A DNA stretch of 64,000 bases from positions 2,976,001-3,040,000 of the forward strand of contig CALOCN010000014.1 in NCBI GenBank assembly GCA_942491735.1, written 5' to 3'. The stretch's first letter is position 1. The number at the start of each line of letters is the position of its first letter. This document shows positions 34,618 through 44,046 of the stretch, piece after piece. A program made the translations under genes and the position numbers. The stretch comes from CALOCN01 sp942491735. Lineage in GTDB: Bacteria; Eisenbacteria; RBG-16-71-46; JABDJR01. Below the pieces are notes generated by a model. The model saw only the letters and a list, made by a program, of their open reading frames with translations, made no database searches and had not been told where the DNA came from.

Positions 34618-35423
34618 TCCACCCCATGATCCGGCTGGTGTTTGCCGCGGTGCTTGCGCCGACAGCGCTCGCCGCCGCCGAACCCGATCCGGCCCCCGAC
34701 CCCAGACCCACCGATGTGCGGGCACGCTTTATCGCAAACGATGTCGTGGTGCGCAGCGGTCCCGGCGAGTCCTTCAGCCTGGTCGGCGTCTTCGACAAGG
34801 GGGAGAGCTTCCCGGTCGAGGCCAAGAAGGGGGACTGGCTCAACCTGCGGCTGTCGGACAGCGGGACCGGATGGGTGCACATGTCCCTCTGCGAGACCTA
34901 TGACGATCTCTCGCACCTGGAGTTCACCCCGAACCCGCGGCTCTACTCGCGGGTGGGCAGCATCGTCCTCACCGCCACCGCGTCCGGGTACTCGTTCGAC
35001 CGCAAGTCCAACTCGGTCGCGCTGGGGGCGCGGCTCGGCTACTACCTGTTCGACTTCCTGGAGGTCGAGGGAGGCGCCTCGTTCACCCGCATCGTGCGCC
35101 CGGCCGAAATCGTGGAGTCCCTCTTCGACCTCACCCTCGAGGAGGAACGTTTCGACATGCTCTACTACTCCCTCAACGTCACCGGGGATCTCCTCCCCGG
35201 GCGCCAGATGGTGCCCTTCCTCACCGCGGGCGCCGGCGCCTCCATCATGCAGGGCAAGGCGGAGACCAGCGTCAACCTGGGCGCCGGAGTGCGGGTCTAC
35301 GTGGGCAAGCGGACCGCCATGCGCTTCGAACTGCGCAACTACCGGTTCTCGTCCGGACCCGAACCGTCCCGCCGTTCCAACAGCAACTTCGAGTTCCTGC
35401 TCGGGACCTCGTTCCTTCTCTAG
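34614..35423 (+). CDS. Secreted SH3-domain protein with barrel-like C-terminus
   Basis: A protein of 269 residues. A signal peptide (1-21) is followed by a bacterial SH3 domain (about 35-97; VVVRSGPGESFSLVGVFDKG and GWVHMSLCE) of the type that binds peptidoglycan peptides. Residues 105-269 form beta strands with Gly/aromatic pattern (LGARLGYYLFDFLEVEGG, GAGVRVYVGKRTAMRFELR), ending in Leu-Leu. The layout suggests an outer-membrane barrel tethered to peptidoglycan. ATG 34614 overlaps the previous stop. Confidence 0.65.
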   Translation: MIHPMIRLVFAAVLAPTALAAAEPDPAPDPRPTDVRARFIANDVVVRSGPGESFSLVGVFDKGESFPVEAKKGDWLNLRLSDSGTGWVHMSLCETYDDLSHLEFTPNPRLYSRVGSIVLTATASGYSFDRKSNSVALGARLGYYLFDFLEVEGGASFTRIVRPAEIVESLFDLTLEEERFDMLYYSLNVTGDLLPGRQMVPFLTAGAGASIMQGKAETSVNLGAGVRVYVGKRTAMRFELRNYRFSSGPEPSRRSNSNFEFLLGTSFLL

Positions 35424-35434
35424 GAGACCGGATC

Positions 35435-36031
35435 ATGAGTCACCTCGCACGCCCCCGACGGGGCGCCGTTCAACGGTGGATGCACTGCCTGATGCCGGCC
35501 GCGGTCTGTCTGCTGGTCTCCACGGCACCGGTCGTGGCCGGGACCCCGCAACTGCCGCAGACCGCCCGCGACGGGCTGGTCGCCGCGACCACCGCGGCCC
35601 ATGGCTGGGCGCCGGACGCCCAACTGGTCTACGTGGAAAACGACGCCACCCTCACCCCCCAGGGTACGTCCATGCGCTGGGGCTACCTCTTCCACTCCCC
35701 CACCACCGATCGGGTTCGCGCCTACTCGGTGGAGAGCGGTCGCATTGTCGTGGCCGGTGATCCCGGGCTGCAGTTCGAGTCCCCCCCCATCGAGGGGGAC
35801 TGGGTGGACAGCGCCCAGGCGTTGGCCGCGGCCGAGGACAAGAAGGGGCGCGTCTTTCGCAGCGAGTCCGGCGGACAACTGGAAACGGTCCTGCTGGTGC
35901 GGGGGGTGTTCGATCACCAGCGGCCCGACCGCATGACCTGGACCGTGGTCTATCGCGTGGAGGACGGCCCCTCCCTGTTCGTGGTGGTGGACGCGGCGAC
36001 CGGAAAGGTGGTGCGCACATGGCGAGGCTGA
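35435..36031 (+). CDS. Secreted protein, PepSY-like fold suspected
   Basis: A protein of 198 residues with a signal peptide (cleavage near 36). The mature part ends in PSLFVVVDAATGKVVRTWRG, a strand-turn-strand close to the final motif of PepSY-type domains. No cysteine or catalytic motif was seen. It overlaps the following gene by 13 nt. Confidence 0.55.
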   Translation: MSHLARPRRGAVQRWMHCLMPAAVCLLVSTAPVVAGTPQLPQTARDGLVAATTAAHGWAPDAQLVYVENDATLTPQGTSMRWGYLFHSPTTDRVRAYSVESGRIVVAGDPGLQFESPPIEGDWVDSAQALAAAEDKKGRVFRSESGGQLETVLLVRGVFDHQRPDRMTWTVVYRVEDGPSLFVVVDAATGKVVRTWRG

Positions 36032-36843
36032 TGATCACCCTCCTCACCTTGACCCTGCTGGCGGCGGTGAGCCCCACCCTGCCGGCCCGGGCCGACACGC
36101 CGCGTCAGGTGAAGGTGGAGCGCACCCGCCCCGAGAAGAAACAATTGGCCACGTTGCGCTTCCTGCGGGAGAACCGCGACTTCCTGCGGGGTCGCATCGA
36201 CGGGCTGCGGGAAACGCCGTTGGACCTGGAAGGCGCCGGTCTTCTGGACCCGGCGCTGCTGGAACGGGAACGCCTCATGGCCGAGATCGCGGGCGCGTTC
36301 AACGCCCTGGCCGCCCTGGGAGACGGCCCGGAACAGGATGCGTTGCTGGCCAGCCTGGAAGAAATCGCCGCCCTCGAGGCGGACCTCGCCCGCCTCGAGT
36401 CGCTCCTCGCCGCGGAAGAAGAACGGCTGGGGGCGATCGAGATGGCGTTTGCCCGGGAACAGCAGACCCTGCTGCTGGTCGTGGTCTCCGGCTTGCCCGA
36501 GGACGCCCCGGCGCAGCTCTCCTGGATCAATGAGACGGGGGACGCGGTGCACTTCGGATTCACCGGCTCCACCCGCACCGGGCTCGTGGCCGGTGGGCTG
36601 GCCCGGGTCTTCCACGACTTCGTGGAGCCCCGCGAACAGACCTGGGAGGTCGTGGTGGACGGCGGCGCCTGGACCGTCCCGGAAAGCGCCTTCATTACCC
36701 TCACCCCGGCCCTCGACCGGGTCACCGTCCTGCGACTGGACCTCGGTGGGGTCGCACCCACCGAGGTTCCCGAGACCCTCCACGCGGAGGCCTGGATCAC
36801 CCTGGAGCCGGAGCCGATGGCGACGGAGTCCAAGCCCCAATGA
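36019..36843 (+). CDS. Secreted coiled-coil protein of unknown function
   Basis: A protein of 274 residues with a signal peptide (1-26). Residues 35-150 form long charged helices with heptad character (LLDPALLERERLMAEIAGAF, ALEADLARLESLL), then a beta-rich C-terminal domain (about 150-265). No family was recognised. The stop overlaps the start of the giant TPR protein (ATGA). Confidence 0.6.
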   Translation: MARLMITLLTLTLLAAVSPTLPARADTPRQVKVERTRPEKKQLATLRFLRENRDFLRGRIDGLRETPLDLEGAGLLDPALLERERLMAEIAGAFNALAALGDGPEQDALLASLEEIAALEADLARLESLLAAEEERLGAIEMAFAREQQTLLLVVVSGLPEDAPAQLSWINETGDAVHFGFTGSTRTGLVAGGLARVFHDFVEPREQTWEVVVDGGAWTVPESAFITLTPALDRVTVLRLDLGGVAPTEVPETLHAEAWITLEPEPMATESKPQ

Positions 36844-39800
36844 TCCGGCGCCGCATCCTGTTCACCCTGCTCGCCCTAGCCGGATGCCTCATCGCATCCG
36901 TGGCGGCGGCCACGTCCACCCCCAGGACGCCGGCCGCGGGACCGGGCGAGACCCTGAGCCAGGTGCACCTGCGCGAGGCGGTCTTCGCCCTGGAAGCCCA
37001 CGACCTCACCCGGGCCGAGCGGCACCTGACCCGCTGTGCCCTGGGCTCGGCCGAGGCCTTCGCCGAAGCGCCCCGAGCCGGGTACCTGCTGGCCTCGGTG
37101 TACCTCCGCCAAGGGGCGACCCAACGCTTTCTCGACCTGTCACACCGCATGAATACCTGGCCGCAATCCACTTATGTGAAAGCAGTTGCCACACTCCGCG
37201 CGCTCACCCTCGCCGCGGGCGCCGACTCCCTGGCCGGGGTCGCCGCCCTCGCCACGGCCGGGCTCCGCGTGGAGGACCGGGGCTGGACCCGCACCGTGTC
37301 GGCCCGGGAAGCCCGCACGCAGGACCTCCGGGCCGCCGCCGAAGCGCTCGATGCCGAGGCCTGGTCCATGGCCACCGGACACGCCCGGACGGCGAGGGAG
37401 TCCTGGAAGCGCAGCGCGGACCGATTGGAGACCTACCGCGGCGCGGACGGTGGGGACCGCCTGTGGGCCGCGTGGACGATGGGGTCCGGCCCCTTCCCCA
37501 CCCTCGCCATCGACGCCTCCCCCATCCACGAGGCCCTCGCGGCCTGGAACCCGGCCGTGCACGGTCTGGTGAACGACCCCAGGACTCCGGAGCTTCCCGA
37601 CGCACCGCTGGCCTCCCGGTTGGAACCCACCGAGCCCGGGGTGCCGCAGCCAACCCCCGAGGCATGGCGGGACCTGCTCGACCTGAACGCCCGGATCGAC
37701 GACGGTGTGCGAAACCTCCGTCGACTGGAGCGGGATCGGGATGCGGAGCTCCTGCGTATCGCCCGGCATGAGGCATACCTTGACCGGGGGGCGGACTCGT
37801 TGCTTGCGATGAGCGCGCGGCTGCACCGGCTGCTGGAGGCGACCGGCGCCCACGCGGACGACGTGGAGGCGTGGCAGGCGCGACTGACCGCCCTCGCGGC
37901 CAGGCTGGCCGCGCGGTTCGAAGCACGTCTGGCCGGCGTCGCCCACACCGCGCGATTGCAGCAGGAGCGACTCCACGCGCAGACGATCCTGCGCAGGATG
38001 GATCCGGTGGCCAGCGGCTTCGACTCCACCGCGGTGCCGACCCCCTCCGTGGTCGCCGCGGGAGAGCGCGCGTTCCTGCGCGCCCTCGGCGAAACGGCCG
38101 GTCGCGCCGAGGCGTCCTGGCCGGATCGTGTGGAGCGATCCGTTCGCGACTTCGGCCCCGCGTTGGCCGCGCACATCGTCACCCTGTTCGAGCGCGCCGC
38201 GCGTCTCGAGACCCGCACCGAAGCGGTCGCCGCGCAGGTTGCCGCGCTCCGCGACGCAGCGGGGGAAACGGTTCGTCTGGCCACCCTCCGCGAGGAGCAT
38301 GCATGGCGCACCGCCGAACTGGACACCCTCCGCGTGGAACACGCGGCGCTCCGGGCCTGGACCGTGAAGGACGCGTTCCTGCGCGCCGAAGCCGACCTGC
38401 TCGCCGAACAGGAAGGCATCGACTACGTGGTGCTCACCTCGCTCTACGAGAGCGCTCGCGCCGGCGATCCGCTCCTGGCCACCTCGGCGGATACCCGCCG
38501 CGAGACGATGACCGCCATGGAAGCCTTCCTGGGGCACCACCCCGACTCGTGGGCGCGGGCCGAGGTGCGTTATCGCCTGGCCGATCTCATGCTCACCCAC
38601 GCCGAGGCGGCGTTCGTCAGCGGGATGGCCCGGGCCGGCCAGAGCGGAGGCGCTTCCCCCGCGCTGGTGGACCCGTCGCCGGCGCTGACCCTGTACCAGG
38701 CCATCCTCGCCGAAGATCCGGACTACGCCCACCGGGACGCCGTCCTGCACCACGCCGGTCTGCTCCTGGCCGACCAGGGCCTCCCCCGGGGCCTCGAACT
38801 GCTGCAGGCACTCCTTGAAGAACACCCCCGAAGCCCTTATGTCCAGGAGGCTTGCGTCCGCCTTGGCGACGCGGCATTCGATACCGACGACATGGCCTCG
38901 GCCCATGCCTACTACAGCCGCGCCGTGGAAGGCGACGACACCGACCTCACCGCGATCGCCACCTACAAGCTGGGGTGGACCGCGCTGCGCCAGGAGGATT
39001 TTGCCACCGCGGCCACCGCCTTCGACCAACTCCTGGCGCCGGCGCCGGGGGCCGGACGCACCGGCTCGGACCTGCGGGACGAGGCCGAGACCCAACTGGT
39101 CCGCGTGCTGGCCCGCGGCGGTCTGCCCGCCTTCGATCGTTACCTCGCCACGACCGGCGAACAACCCCACACGCCCCGCATCCTCCGCGCCCTGGCCGTC
39201 GCCCTGACCGAAGCCAGCCTGTTCCGGGAGGCGGTCGACACCGACCTGCGGTTCCTGGAGCGCTATCCGGAAGACGCGCGCGCGCTCGCCGCGGCCGGGA
39301 ATGCCCTCCACGGCCTGGAGCTTGCCCGGAACACCGACGAGGCGGATCGCCTGGGGCTGGTCCTGGCCCCCCGTTTCCTGACCGGTTCGGTATGGACCGA
39401 GGCCAACGACACGGACTCGTTGCGCACCGCCGGCGACGCGTTCGCCCGGCGCACCTACGAGACCATCGCGCACCGCAATCACCTGGCCGGCCGCGAAGGG
39501 AACGCGGGCGCCTGGGACACCGCCCTTCTCGCCTACCGGGAACGCATTGGCGGCTGGCCGGAACACTCCGAGACTCCCGAACTGACCCTGCAGGCCGCGG
39601 AGGCGGCGCTGGGCGCCGGGCGCCATGCCGAGGCGATCGACCTCTACGCGGCGGCCGCGCGCACGCCTCGGTTGGCTCCGGACGCGGACTGGGGGGCGTT
39701 GGCGGTGGCGGACGCATGGTACGGGGCAAGCGCTCCCGCCGATACCCTGGCCGGACTCGATTCCCTGGCCGCCAAGGTGTGCAACCTGGCCGAGCGTTTC

Positions 39801-41201
39801 GAGAGTCGGCATCCCGAGGATCCACGGAGCGCCGACGCGCTGTGGCGACGCGCCTCCCTGGCACGCCGGCACGACTGGCTGGTCGACGCGGCCTATGCCT
39901 ATGCGCGGTTCGCCGATGTCCATCCACGCGACGTGCGCGCCCTGGAGGCACGGGTTGCCCAGGGGGACGTGCTGGTCACCGCCGAGCGCTACGACACCGC
40001 GGCGGAGGCCTATACCCAGGCCCGCACCTTGGCCGTGGCCGCGGGGGCGGACACCCTGGTCGCGCGTCTCGATGCGGCCGTCCCGGCCGTTCTCCTGCAA
40101 CATGCAACCCGGTTGGAACCCGATGACCCGCTGGGCGCGGCCCGCACCTACGAGACCGTCGCCGCGCGTTGGCCCGGGCATCCCCGGGCCGCAGCGACCG
40201 GGTTCCGCGCCGGGGAGTCCTGGCTCGCCGCGGACCGCGTTGCGGAAGCGGTCGCGGCCTGGCAACGACTGATCACCGCCCATCCCGAAGGCGCGTTGGC
40301 CCGGGATGCGCATATCCGGATCGCCGAGGCCTGGACGGCGGACCACCGTGTCTCCCCCGCCGTCGACGCCTGGCTCGCCTTCACCGAGGCGTATCCGGAG
40401 GACCCGGACGCCGCCGATGCCCTGCTGCGGGCGATCGAGTTGGTGGACGACAGCGGCGATGCGCCGCGGGGGCGCGTCCTGCGACTGGCCTACGTGGACC
40501 GTTTCCCCGGCGATGCCGAGACCTCGACCGCACTCCTCGCCGATCTGGTGAGGGAAGAGACCGCCCGGTTTGCCCCTCCTGAACCGACCCTGACCCGCCA
40601 CACCGAGGCCCCGACCCCGGCCCCGGTGGTCGACCGCTATCTCGCGGCGGTGGCGGCCAACCCCGAACTCGGCGACCCGGAGCTGCTCGGGCGACTGCAC
40701 TTCGAGACGGCCGAGCCGATCGACGCGACCTATCAGGCCGTGAGGCTGACCCAACCGCTCAAGCAGTCGCTTGCCGTGAAGCGGGAGCACCTGGAAGCCA
40801 CCCTCGCCGCCTACGGACGCGCCGCCGAAGCGGGGTCCCCCGCGTGGGCGCGTGCCGCGGCGTATCGCATGGGGGCAGCCCTGGTCGCCTTTGGTGAAGC
40901 CCTGGAGAACAGCGACCTGCCGGACGGATTGGCCGGCGACGACCTGCTGGCCTATCGGGACGTCCTGGCCGACGAGGCGTTTGCTCTCTACGAGCAGGGG
41001 GAAGCGGCGTGGGCGGAGCTCATCCGCAAGACCGCGCCGGAGATCTCCGACGCCTGGCTGACCAGCGCGCAGGAGGCACTGTGGATCCGGCGCGGCCCCC
41101 GATTCTTCTATCGACCCGAGGTCGCGTTCCCGGTCATCGACGCGGAACGCCCCACCCCGGACCCCACCGCGTTGGCACTCGAGGGAGGGAACGACGAATG
41201 A
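36840..41201 (+). CDS. Giant exported TPR-repeat protein
   Basis: A protein of 1453 residues. The N-terminus is hydrophobic (about 5-24) and could be a signal peptide or, through LAGC at 13-16, a lipoprotein signal. Residues 280-550 are strongly helical and coiled-coil-like. From about 560 to 1300 the sequence is a series of TPR-type helical hairpins with spacing near 34 residues. Such proteins act as periplasmic scaffolds. It is followed by a TPR lipoprotein and an ExbB/ExbD/TonB-like set, as in gliding or envelope-assembly machineries. That comparison is inference; no direct homologue was identified. The 1370-aa antisense frame opposite is a GC-driven shadow. Confidence 0.75.
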   Translation: MIRRRILFTLLALAGCLIASVAAATSTPRTPAAGPGETLSQVHLREAVFALEAHDLTRAERHLTRCALGSAEAFAEAPRAGYLLASVYLRQGATQRFLDLSHRMNTWPQSTYVKAVATLRALTLAAGADSLAGVAALATAGLRVEDRGWTRTVSAREARTQDLRAAAEALDAEAWSMATGHARTARESWKRSADRLETYRGADGGDRLWAAWTMGSGPFPTLAIDASPIHEALAAWNPAVHGLVNDPRTPELPDAPLASRLEPTEPGVPQPTPEAWRDLLDLNARIDDGVRNLRRLERDRDAELLRIARHEAYLDRGADSLLAMSARLHRLLEATGAHADDVEAWQARLTALAARLAARFEARLAGVAHTARLQQERLHAQTILRRMDPVASGFDSTAVPTPSVVAAGERAFLRALGETAGRAEASWPDRVERSVRDFGPALAAHIVTLFERAARLETRTEAVAAQVAALRDAAGETVRLATLREEHAWRTAELDTLRVEHAALRAWTVKDAFLRAEADLLAEQEGIDYVVLTSLYESARAGDPLLATSADTRRETMTAMEAFLGHHPDSWARAEVRYRLADLMLTHAEAAFVSGMARAGQSGGASPALVDPSPALTLYQAILAEDPDYAHRDAVLHHAGLLLADQGLPRGLELLQALLEEHPRSPYVQEACVRLGDAAFDTDDMASAHAYYSRAVEGDDTDLTAIATYKLGWTALRQEDFATAATAFDQLLAPAPGAGRTGSDLRDEAETQLVRVLARGGLPAFDRYLATTGEQPHTPRILRALAVALTEASLFREAVDTDLRFLERYPEDARALAAAGNALHGLELARNTDEADRLGLVLAPRFLTGSVWTEANDTDSLRTAGDAFARRTYETIAHRNHLAGREGNAGAWDTALLAYRERIGGWPEHSETPELTLQAAEAALGAGRHAEAIDLYAAAARTPRLAPDADWGALAVADAWYGASAPADTLAGLDSLAAKVCNLAERFESRHPEDPRSADALWRRASLARRHDWLVDAAYAYARFADVHPRDVRALEARVAQGDVLVTAERYDTAAEAYTQARTLAVAAGADTLVARLDAAVPAVLLQHATRLEPDDPLGAARTYETVAARWPGHPRAAATGFRAGESWLAADRVAEAVAAWQRLITAHPEGALARDAHIRIAEAWTADHRVSPAVDAWLAFTEAYPEDPDAADALLRAIELVDDSGDAPRGRVLRLAYVDRFPGDAETSTALLADLVREETARFAPPEPTLTRHTEAPTPAPVVDRYLAAVAANPELGDPELLGRLHFETAEPIDATYQAVRLTQPLKQSLAVKREHLEATLAAYGRAAEAGSPAWARAAAYRMGAALVAFGEALENSDLPDGLAGDDLLAYRDVLADEAFALYEQGEAAWAELIRKTAPEISDAWLTSAQEALWIRRGPRFFYRPEVAFPVIDAERPTPDPTALALEGGNDE

Positions 41202-42028
41202 GGAACGACTGGACGTCCATCCGTGCACTGGCCGGATTGCTGTGCATCGCATGGATCACCGGCTGTGCCGAGACCGGTCCCGGTCCGGGAGGGGACCCCA
41301 CCCTGCCCGGCGAATCGGTCATGGAGCTTGCGGCACGGGAGACGGCCGAGCCGGACGAACCCTACTGGCCCCACGCCCAGGGGGTGATCCACCTAACGCG
41401 GGGCGAGGTCACCCGCGCACTGGACGACTTCCAGCGGGCGTTGGACAGGAATCCGGACTACGCCCCCGCCTTGTCCCACCTCTCGGCCCTGGAGTACGAG
41501 ACCGGGGCCCACGCGGTCGCCCTGGAGCGGCTCGCCGCATCGCAGGAACGCCATGCCCAGACCGGGCGCTCCTTCCCCACCCCTCTTCTCGCGGCGCTGG
41601 TGCTCCATGCCGACGCGCTCGACCAGCTCGACCTGGTGGATCGCTGGCTGCCCGCGTTGATCGACGATCCGCAGACCGCGGGGGTGGGAGCCTATCTCCT
41701 GTTGCGCGGCGACGGTTTCTCGCGTGCCGCCACCCCGGCCCGCGCCGCGGCCCAGGCCAACCCGGAGTCCGCACCCGACCAGAACAACCTCGGCGTGACC
41801 CGACTCATGTCCGGCGACCCCGAGGCCGCGGCACAAGCCTTCCAGGCGGCACGGGGCCTGGACCCGGAACTTCCGGGACCGCACTACAACCTGGCCCTGC
41901 TGGAAGCGTTCTTCCTGCTGGATACCGACACCGCCCGGGAAAACTTCGCGCGATACCGCTCCCTGGCCACGGAAGACCCTGACCGCCTTTCGGATCTGCT
42001 TTCCACGGGCACCCTGGCCGGAAAGTGA
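41198..42028 (+). CDS. TPR-repeat lipoprotein
   Basis: A protein of 276 residues with a lipobox ITGC (Cys23) and about five TPR motifs (for example GVIHLTRGEVTRALDDFQRA, NNLGVTRLMSGDPEAAAQAF). TPR lipoproteins serve as assembly or docking factors in envelope complexes. The ATG overlaps the stop of the giant TPR gene, and its own stop overlaps the next GTG. Confidence 0.78.
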   Translation: MRNDWTSIRALAGLLCIAWITGCAETGPGPGGDPTLPGESVMELAARETAEPDEPYWPHAQGVIHLTRGEVTRALDDFQRALDRNPDYAPALSHLSALEYETGAHAVALERLAASQERHAQTGRSFPTPLLAALVLHADALDQLDLVDRWLPALIDDPQTAGVGAYLLLRGDGFSRAATPARAAAQANPESAPDQNNLGVTRLMSGDPEAAAQAFQAARGLDPELPGPHYNLALLEAFFLLDTDTARENFARYRSLATEDPDRLSDLLSTGTLAGK

Positions 42029-42414
42029 ACCCTCGCATGAAGAGACCGCACGCCCCGTTTTCCACCGCCTGGATCGCCCTCGTCCTGACCGGCGCGCTCA
42101 TCGCTCCGGCCTCCGGGCAAGACACGGCCCCGTCGCCCGCGGTGCCGGCAGCACCGAACGCCGCCGCACCCCGAGCCGAGCCCGAAACAACTCCCGCTCG
42201 TCCCGCCTCGGCTCCGGCCAAGGCAACGCGGACCGGGCCCCGCACCCTCGACGCCGTCCCCATCGAAGGGGAAGTCGCGGTGCCCCGGGTCCTGTTCGTC
42301 ACCGCCCGCGCGCGCGAACACTATCGCGACGGGCTCCACTGGCGGTTCGTTCACGCCCCGGCTCGCACGGCCGGGACCTCGATCCGTCTCGTATCGATCG
42401 TCACGCCATTCTGA
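42025..42414 (+). CDS. Small Pro/Ala-rich exported protein
   Basis: A protein of 129 residues starting at GTG 42025, overlapping the previous stop. It has a signal peptide (about 1-31), a low-complexity Ala/Pro stretch (35-72) and a short folded tail. No family was recognised. The tight packing and coupled start support that it is real. Confidence 0.55.
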   Translation: MNPRMKRPHAPFSTAWIALVLTGALIAPASGQDTAPSPAVPAAPNAAAPRAEPETTPARPASAPAKATRTGPRTLDAVPIEGEVAVPRVLFVTARAREHYRDGLHWRFVHAPARTAGTSIRLVSIVTPF

Positions 42415-42426
42415 GGAGGATCCACC

Positions 42427-43092
42427 ATGGCGTTCCTATCCGAAGTCGCAACGTATTTCCGAACGGGGGGACCGTTCATGATCTTCATCCTGGGGGTGGG
42501 GGTCATCGCCCTGGCCCTCGTCCTGGAACGGATGTGGGTCATCGGCCGTGCTTCCGCGCTCAACGGGAGCCGGTTTGCCGCCGACCTCGGCGCCCATATC
42601 GACAAGGGGGAGGTGGAACAGGCCGCCAACCTGGCCCGTGAGGTCAAGGCGCCGGCCGGGATGGTCGCCCTGCACGGCATCGCCGCCGGAACGCGCAGCC
42701 CGGAGGCGGTGATGGACGGCGTGGATGCCGCGGCGGCCGTGGTCCTGCCTCCGCTCTCGCGGCGTCTTCCCCACCTGCCGCTCCTGGCCAACGTGGCCAC
42801 CCTGCTCGGGCTGCTCGGAACCATCTTCGGTCTCACCACCGCGTTCTCCGCGGTGAGCGCCGCCGATCCCGCCCAACGGTCGACGTTCCTCGCCGCCGGG
42901 ATATCCCAGGCGTTGAACACCACCTCGTTCGGGCTCATCGTGGCCGTTCCCCTGCTCATTCTCCACGGCATGCTGACCGCGAAGGTGGAGGGGCTGGTCG
43001 GCGAGATCGATGCCCTGGGGATCCGGCTGACCGAGGCCTTCCGACGCCGGCAACGCGATACCGCATCCGGCACCTCGCGCGAGGCGGCCTAG
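42427..43092 (+). CDS. ExbB/TolQ/MotA-family proton channel subunit
   Basis: A protein of 221 residues with three membrane segments (about 14-34, 116-140, 160-182). It carries the MotA/TolQ/ExbB motif LLANVATLLGLLGTIFGL near 121 and the ALNTTSFGLIVAVP segment near 160. These proteins form the pentameric ring of proton-driven motors that energise TonB-like proteins. Two ExbD-like genes and an AgmX/TonB-like gene follow directly, so it belongs to a self-contained envelope motor. Confidence 0.9.
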   Translation: MAFLSEVATYFRTGGPFMIFILGVGVIALALVLERMWVIGRASALNGSRFAADLGAHIDKGEVEQAANLAREVKAPAGMVALHGIAAGTRSPEAVMDGVDAAAAVVLPPLSRRLPHLPLLANVATLLGLLGTIFGLTTAFSAVSAADPAQRSTFLAAGISQALNTTSFGLIVAVPLLILHGMLTAKVEGLVGEIDALGIRLTEAFRRRQRDTASGTSREAA

Positions 43093-43527
43093 ATGTCCGC
43101 GCGGAACCGGCGCCTGCGACGCCACGTGGCGGAGGAGCTCGACACGCTCCCCCTCATGGGGCTCTTCGTGGTGCTCATTCCCATGCTGCTCCTCTCCGCG
43201 GTGTTCCTGGAGATCTCGGTCATCCAGCTCGGGTCGGCGGACACGGAGCACGCACCCACGGAGCCCCCCACGGTTCTGACGGTGAGGCTCGCCGACGACC
43301 ACATCGCGGTGAGCCGGGACTCCGGCGGCACCCAACGACTGGAGCGTGGCCCGGACGAGCGTGATGCGCTGAAGACCGCGCTGCGCGCCCTCGCCGAGGG
43401 GCGGGAAACGAAGACTTCGGTGCGCATCGTTTCCGATCCGGGGATCCGGTACGACACGATCGTGACCGCAATGGACGTGACCCGGGAAGCGGGTCTGGGA
43501 CAGGCCGCGCTCCTGGCCGCATCCTGA
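43093..43527 (+). CDS. ExbD-like protein lacking the membrane Asp
   Basis: A protein of 144 residues with a short cytoplasmic N-terminus, one membrane helix (about 20-42) and a periplasmic alpha/beta domain, the ExbD/TolR layout. In typical ExbD the helix begins with a conserved Asp that carries protons; here the aligned segment reads LPLMGLFVVL, with Gly at that position. It could be a structural partner of the second ExbD-like protein, which keeps the Asp. It abuts the ExbB stop codon with no gap. Confidence 0.7.
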   Translation: MSARNRRLRRHVAEELDTLPLMGLFVVLIPMLLLSAVFLEISVIQLGSADTEHAPTEPPTVLTVRLADDHIAVSRDSGGTQRLERGPDERDALKTALRALAEGRETKTSVRIVSDPGIRYDTIVTAMDVTREAGLGQAALLAAS

Positions 43528-43539
43528 GGAGGACTCGAC

Positions 43540-44037
43540 ATGATTCGACGACGCAACGGAGGTCGAGGGCGCGCGTTCGCCCTCGCCGGAGGCGGGACGA
43601 CACGCCTGCGGCTCACCTCCATGATGGACATCCTCGTGGTGCTCCTGCTCTTCCTGCTCAAGGCCTTCGTGGCCGACGGCGAAGCCATGACCCCGCCGGC
43701 CGGAGTGGACCTGCCCGAATCCTCCAGTGCCGCGCAGGCCGAGGAATCGGTGGTGGTCGCGGTGGTGAACCGGACGGTCCTGGTGGGAGGTGAGGCGGTG
43801 GCAACCCTGGACGACGCAGGGGAAGGGCGGGTCCTGCCCGGTCTGCGGGCCTCGCTCGAACGGGCGTTGGCCCAGTCCGACGCCCTGGCCCAGCGCCGGG
43901 GGCTCGAACCGGTCCTGCGACCGGCCACGGTGCAGGCGGACCGGGAACTTCCCTTTCGCGATCTCGAACGCGTGCTTTCCACCCTGGGAGCGGCCGGGTT
44001 CGAAGTGGTCTCCCTCGCGGTGATCCGCAGCAGCTAG
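43540..44037 (+). CDS. ExbD/TolR-family protein
   Basis: A protein of 165 residues. The membrane helix (about 26-45) contains LTSMMDILVVLLLF with the conserved Asp near residue 30, followed by a periplasmic domain ending in FEVVSLAVI. It should be the proton-conducting rod subunit of the motor with the ExbB-like protein. The ATG has an AGGAGG site 12 nt after the previous gene. Confidence 0.85.
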   Translation: MIRRRNGGRGRAFALAGGGTTRLRLTSMMDILVVLLLFLLKAFVADGEAMTPPAGVDLPESSSAAQAEESVVVAVVNRTVLVGGEAVATLDDAGEGRVLPGLRASLERALAQSDALAQRRGLEPVLRPATVQADRELPFRDLERVLSTLGAAGFEVVSLAVIRSS

Positions 44038-44046
44038 GAGGAGATC

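Noticed and set aside
37140..41252. 1370-codon open frame on the minus strand opposite the giant TPR gene
   Set aside because: It lacks a signal or family motif. Its composition is that of a third-position-GC antisense shadow, and the plus-strand gene has clear TPR and coupled starts.
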